From Azolla caroliniana (lineage: Eukaryota; Polypodiophyta), in assembly GCA_043228905.1 (NCBI GenBank), contig JBHGNT010000005.1:24428001-24492000 (forward strand): a DNA stretch of 64,000 nucleotides, written 5' to 3'. Positions 63,496 to 64,000 of the stretch are shown here, in pieces. The notes under the pieces were generated by a model. The model had not been told where the DNA came from and made no database searches. It was given only the letters and a program-made list of their open reading frames with translations. Made by a program: the position numbers and the translations under genes. Position 1 is the stretch's first letter. Each line of letters begins with the position of its first letter.

Positions 63496-63799
63496 GTTGC
63501 TTCGGACATGTATTCAGGTTGAAACATTTTGCATATTTCGTGATTAAGAAAGAGATTGGTTGTGATCATCATTATGATAATTGAAATGCATGTTGGTAAG
63601 TAGTTTGAAATGAACAAGAAACTGGGCTTTATTCGATGCAAATGTCATAATTGGGATTCCAACCCTTGTTTCTCCTTTCTTTGCTGGAATTTTGCCTTTC
63701 TGCAAAATTAATGTTGATTTTGCAAATGCACATGCCCAACTTAAAACCGTATCATTTAAATAAATAGTGACCACCTTTTCTTGCATTTTTGAAATTCAG

Positions 63800-63842
63800 C
63801 TGGATGTTGGATCCACAGAACGTCTGGATGAGCGGAAACATG
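63800..63842 (+). other. Possible short exon near the right edge
   Basis: The stretch ctggatgttggatccac up to gcggaaacatg lies between an acceptor-like tttgaaattcag and a donor-like gtatgc, and reads LDVGSTERLDERKH in one frame. The support is splice-like words and composition only. Confidence 0.2.
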
Positions 63843-64000
63843 GTATGCCCTTGAAGAATGTCATTCACTTAAACTTCTCTTACAGAGGTTGGTTACATCG
63901 TGTGATTTTGAAATTTGAATTACTATTGGATCATCGCTAATATAATTGTGTTTATAATAAGTCAAAAGAAGTTTTGTAACATTGGTACACTGACCAGTAA

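Overview
The window looks like nuclear DNA of a land plant with a large, transposon-rich genome. The evidence is the classes of LTR retrotransposon (Ty1/copia elements primed by initiator-tRNA-Met, plant-type Ty3/gypsy elements), TTTAGGG-like telomere-type words inside one LTR, an F-box/kelch gene with a GA-rich leader, and stop codons that mostly look like CAG-to-TAG changes, as expected from CHG cytosine methylation. One intact chromovirus resembles the Tf1/sushi/Tcn1 type. From general knowledge this hints at a non-seed plant (moss, lycophyte or fern), but the species cannot be told from the sequence.

Layout. Bases 1-2.6 kb hold a copia reverse-transcriptase stub and a decayed non-autonomous LTR element (D0) whose interior is a 48-bp minisatellite. 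Bases 2.6-11.7 kb are AT-rich and nearly gene-free, except for one intronless F-box/kelch gene on the minus strand (7489-8628), the only convincing host gene.

From 11.7 to 59 kb the sequence is a stack of nested LTR retrotransposons, which I resolved through LTR pairs, target-site duplications (TSDs) and reading-frame continuity across the insertions. E0 is a gypsy 3' remnant (11706-14071). E1 is a gypsy element (14072-about 49768, minus) split by E2 and E5. E2 is a gypsy element (17180-42943, TSD GTACC, minus) inserted in the E1 reverse transcriptase. E4 is a gag-only gypsy element (22344-33583, plus, TSD ACGC) inserted in the E2 RNase H. E3 is a nearly intact chromovirus (24003-29680, minus, TSD GGTGG) inserted in E4. 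A hAT-type MITE (32185-33131, TSD GTGTATAG) sits in the right LTR of E4. E6 is a copia element (33590-39277, minus, TSD CGCTC) inserted six bases beyond E4. E5 is a copia element (44736-48966, minus) inserted in the E1 gag. E8 is an intact copia element (51949-57339, minus, TSD GACAG) inserted in E7, a broken copia element (about 50172-59058). The nesting gives relative ages: E1 before E2 before E4 before E3.

Bases 59.1-61.8 kb hold a broken SWIM-domain, Mutator-like transposase gene, followed by minisatellites, simple repeats and, near the right edge, weak candidate exons.

The most interesting signals are in E3, E2 and E4. The E3 LTR carries a four-module heat-shock element beside its TATA box and an antisense tRNA-like block at its start. 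Twelve bases near the predicted mRNA 5' end are complementary to the site next to the 5' LTR, suggesting Tf1-style self-priming. D0 shares the tRNA-like/heat-shock/TATA order. E2 carries a long, unrecognised accessory coding region after pol. E4 shares its polypurine-tract/LTR junction with E1 and looks like a gag-only parasite of that family.
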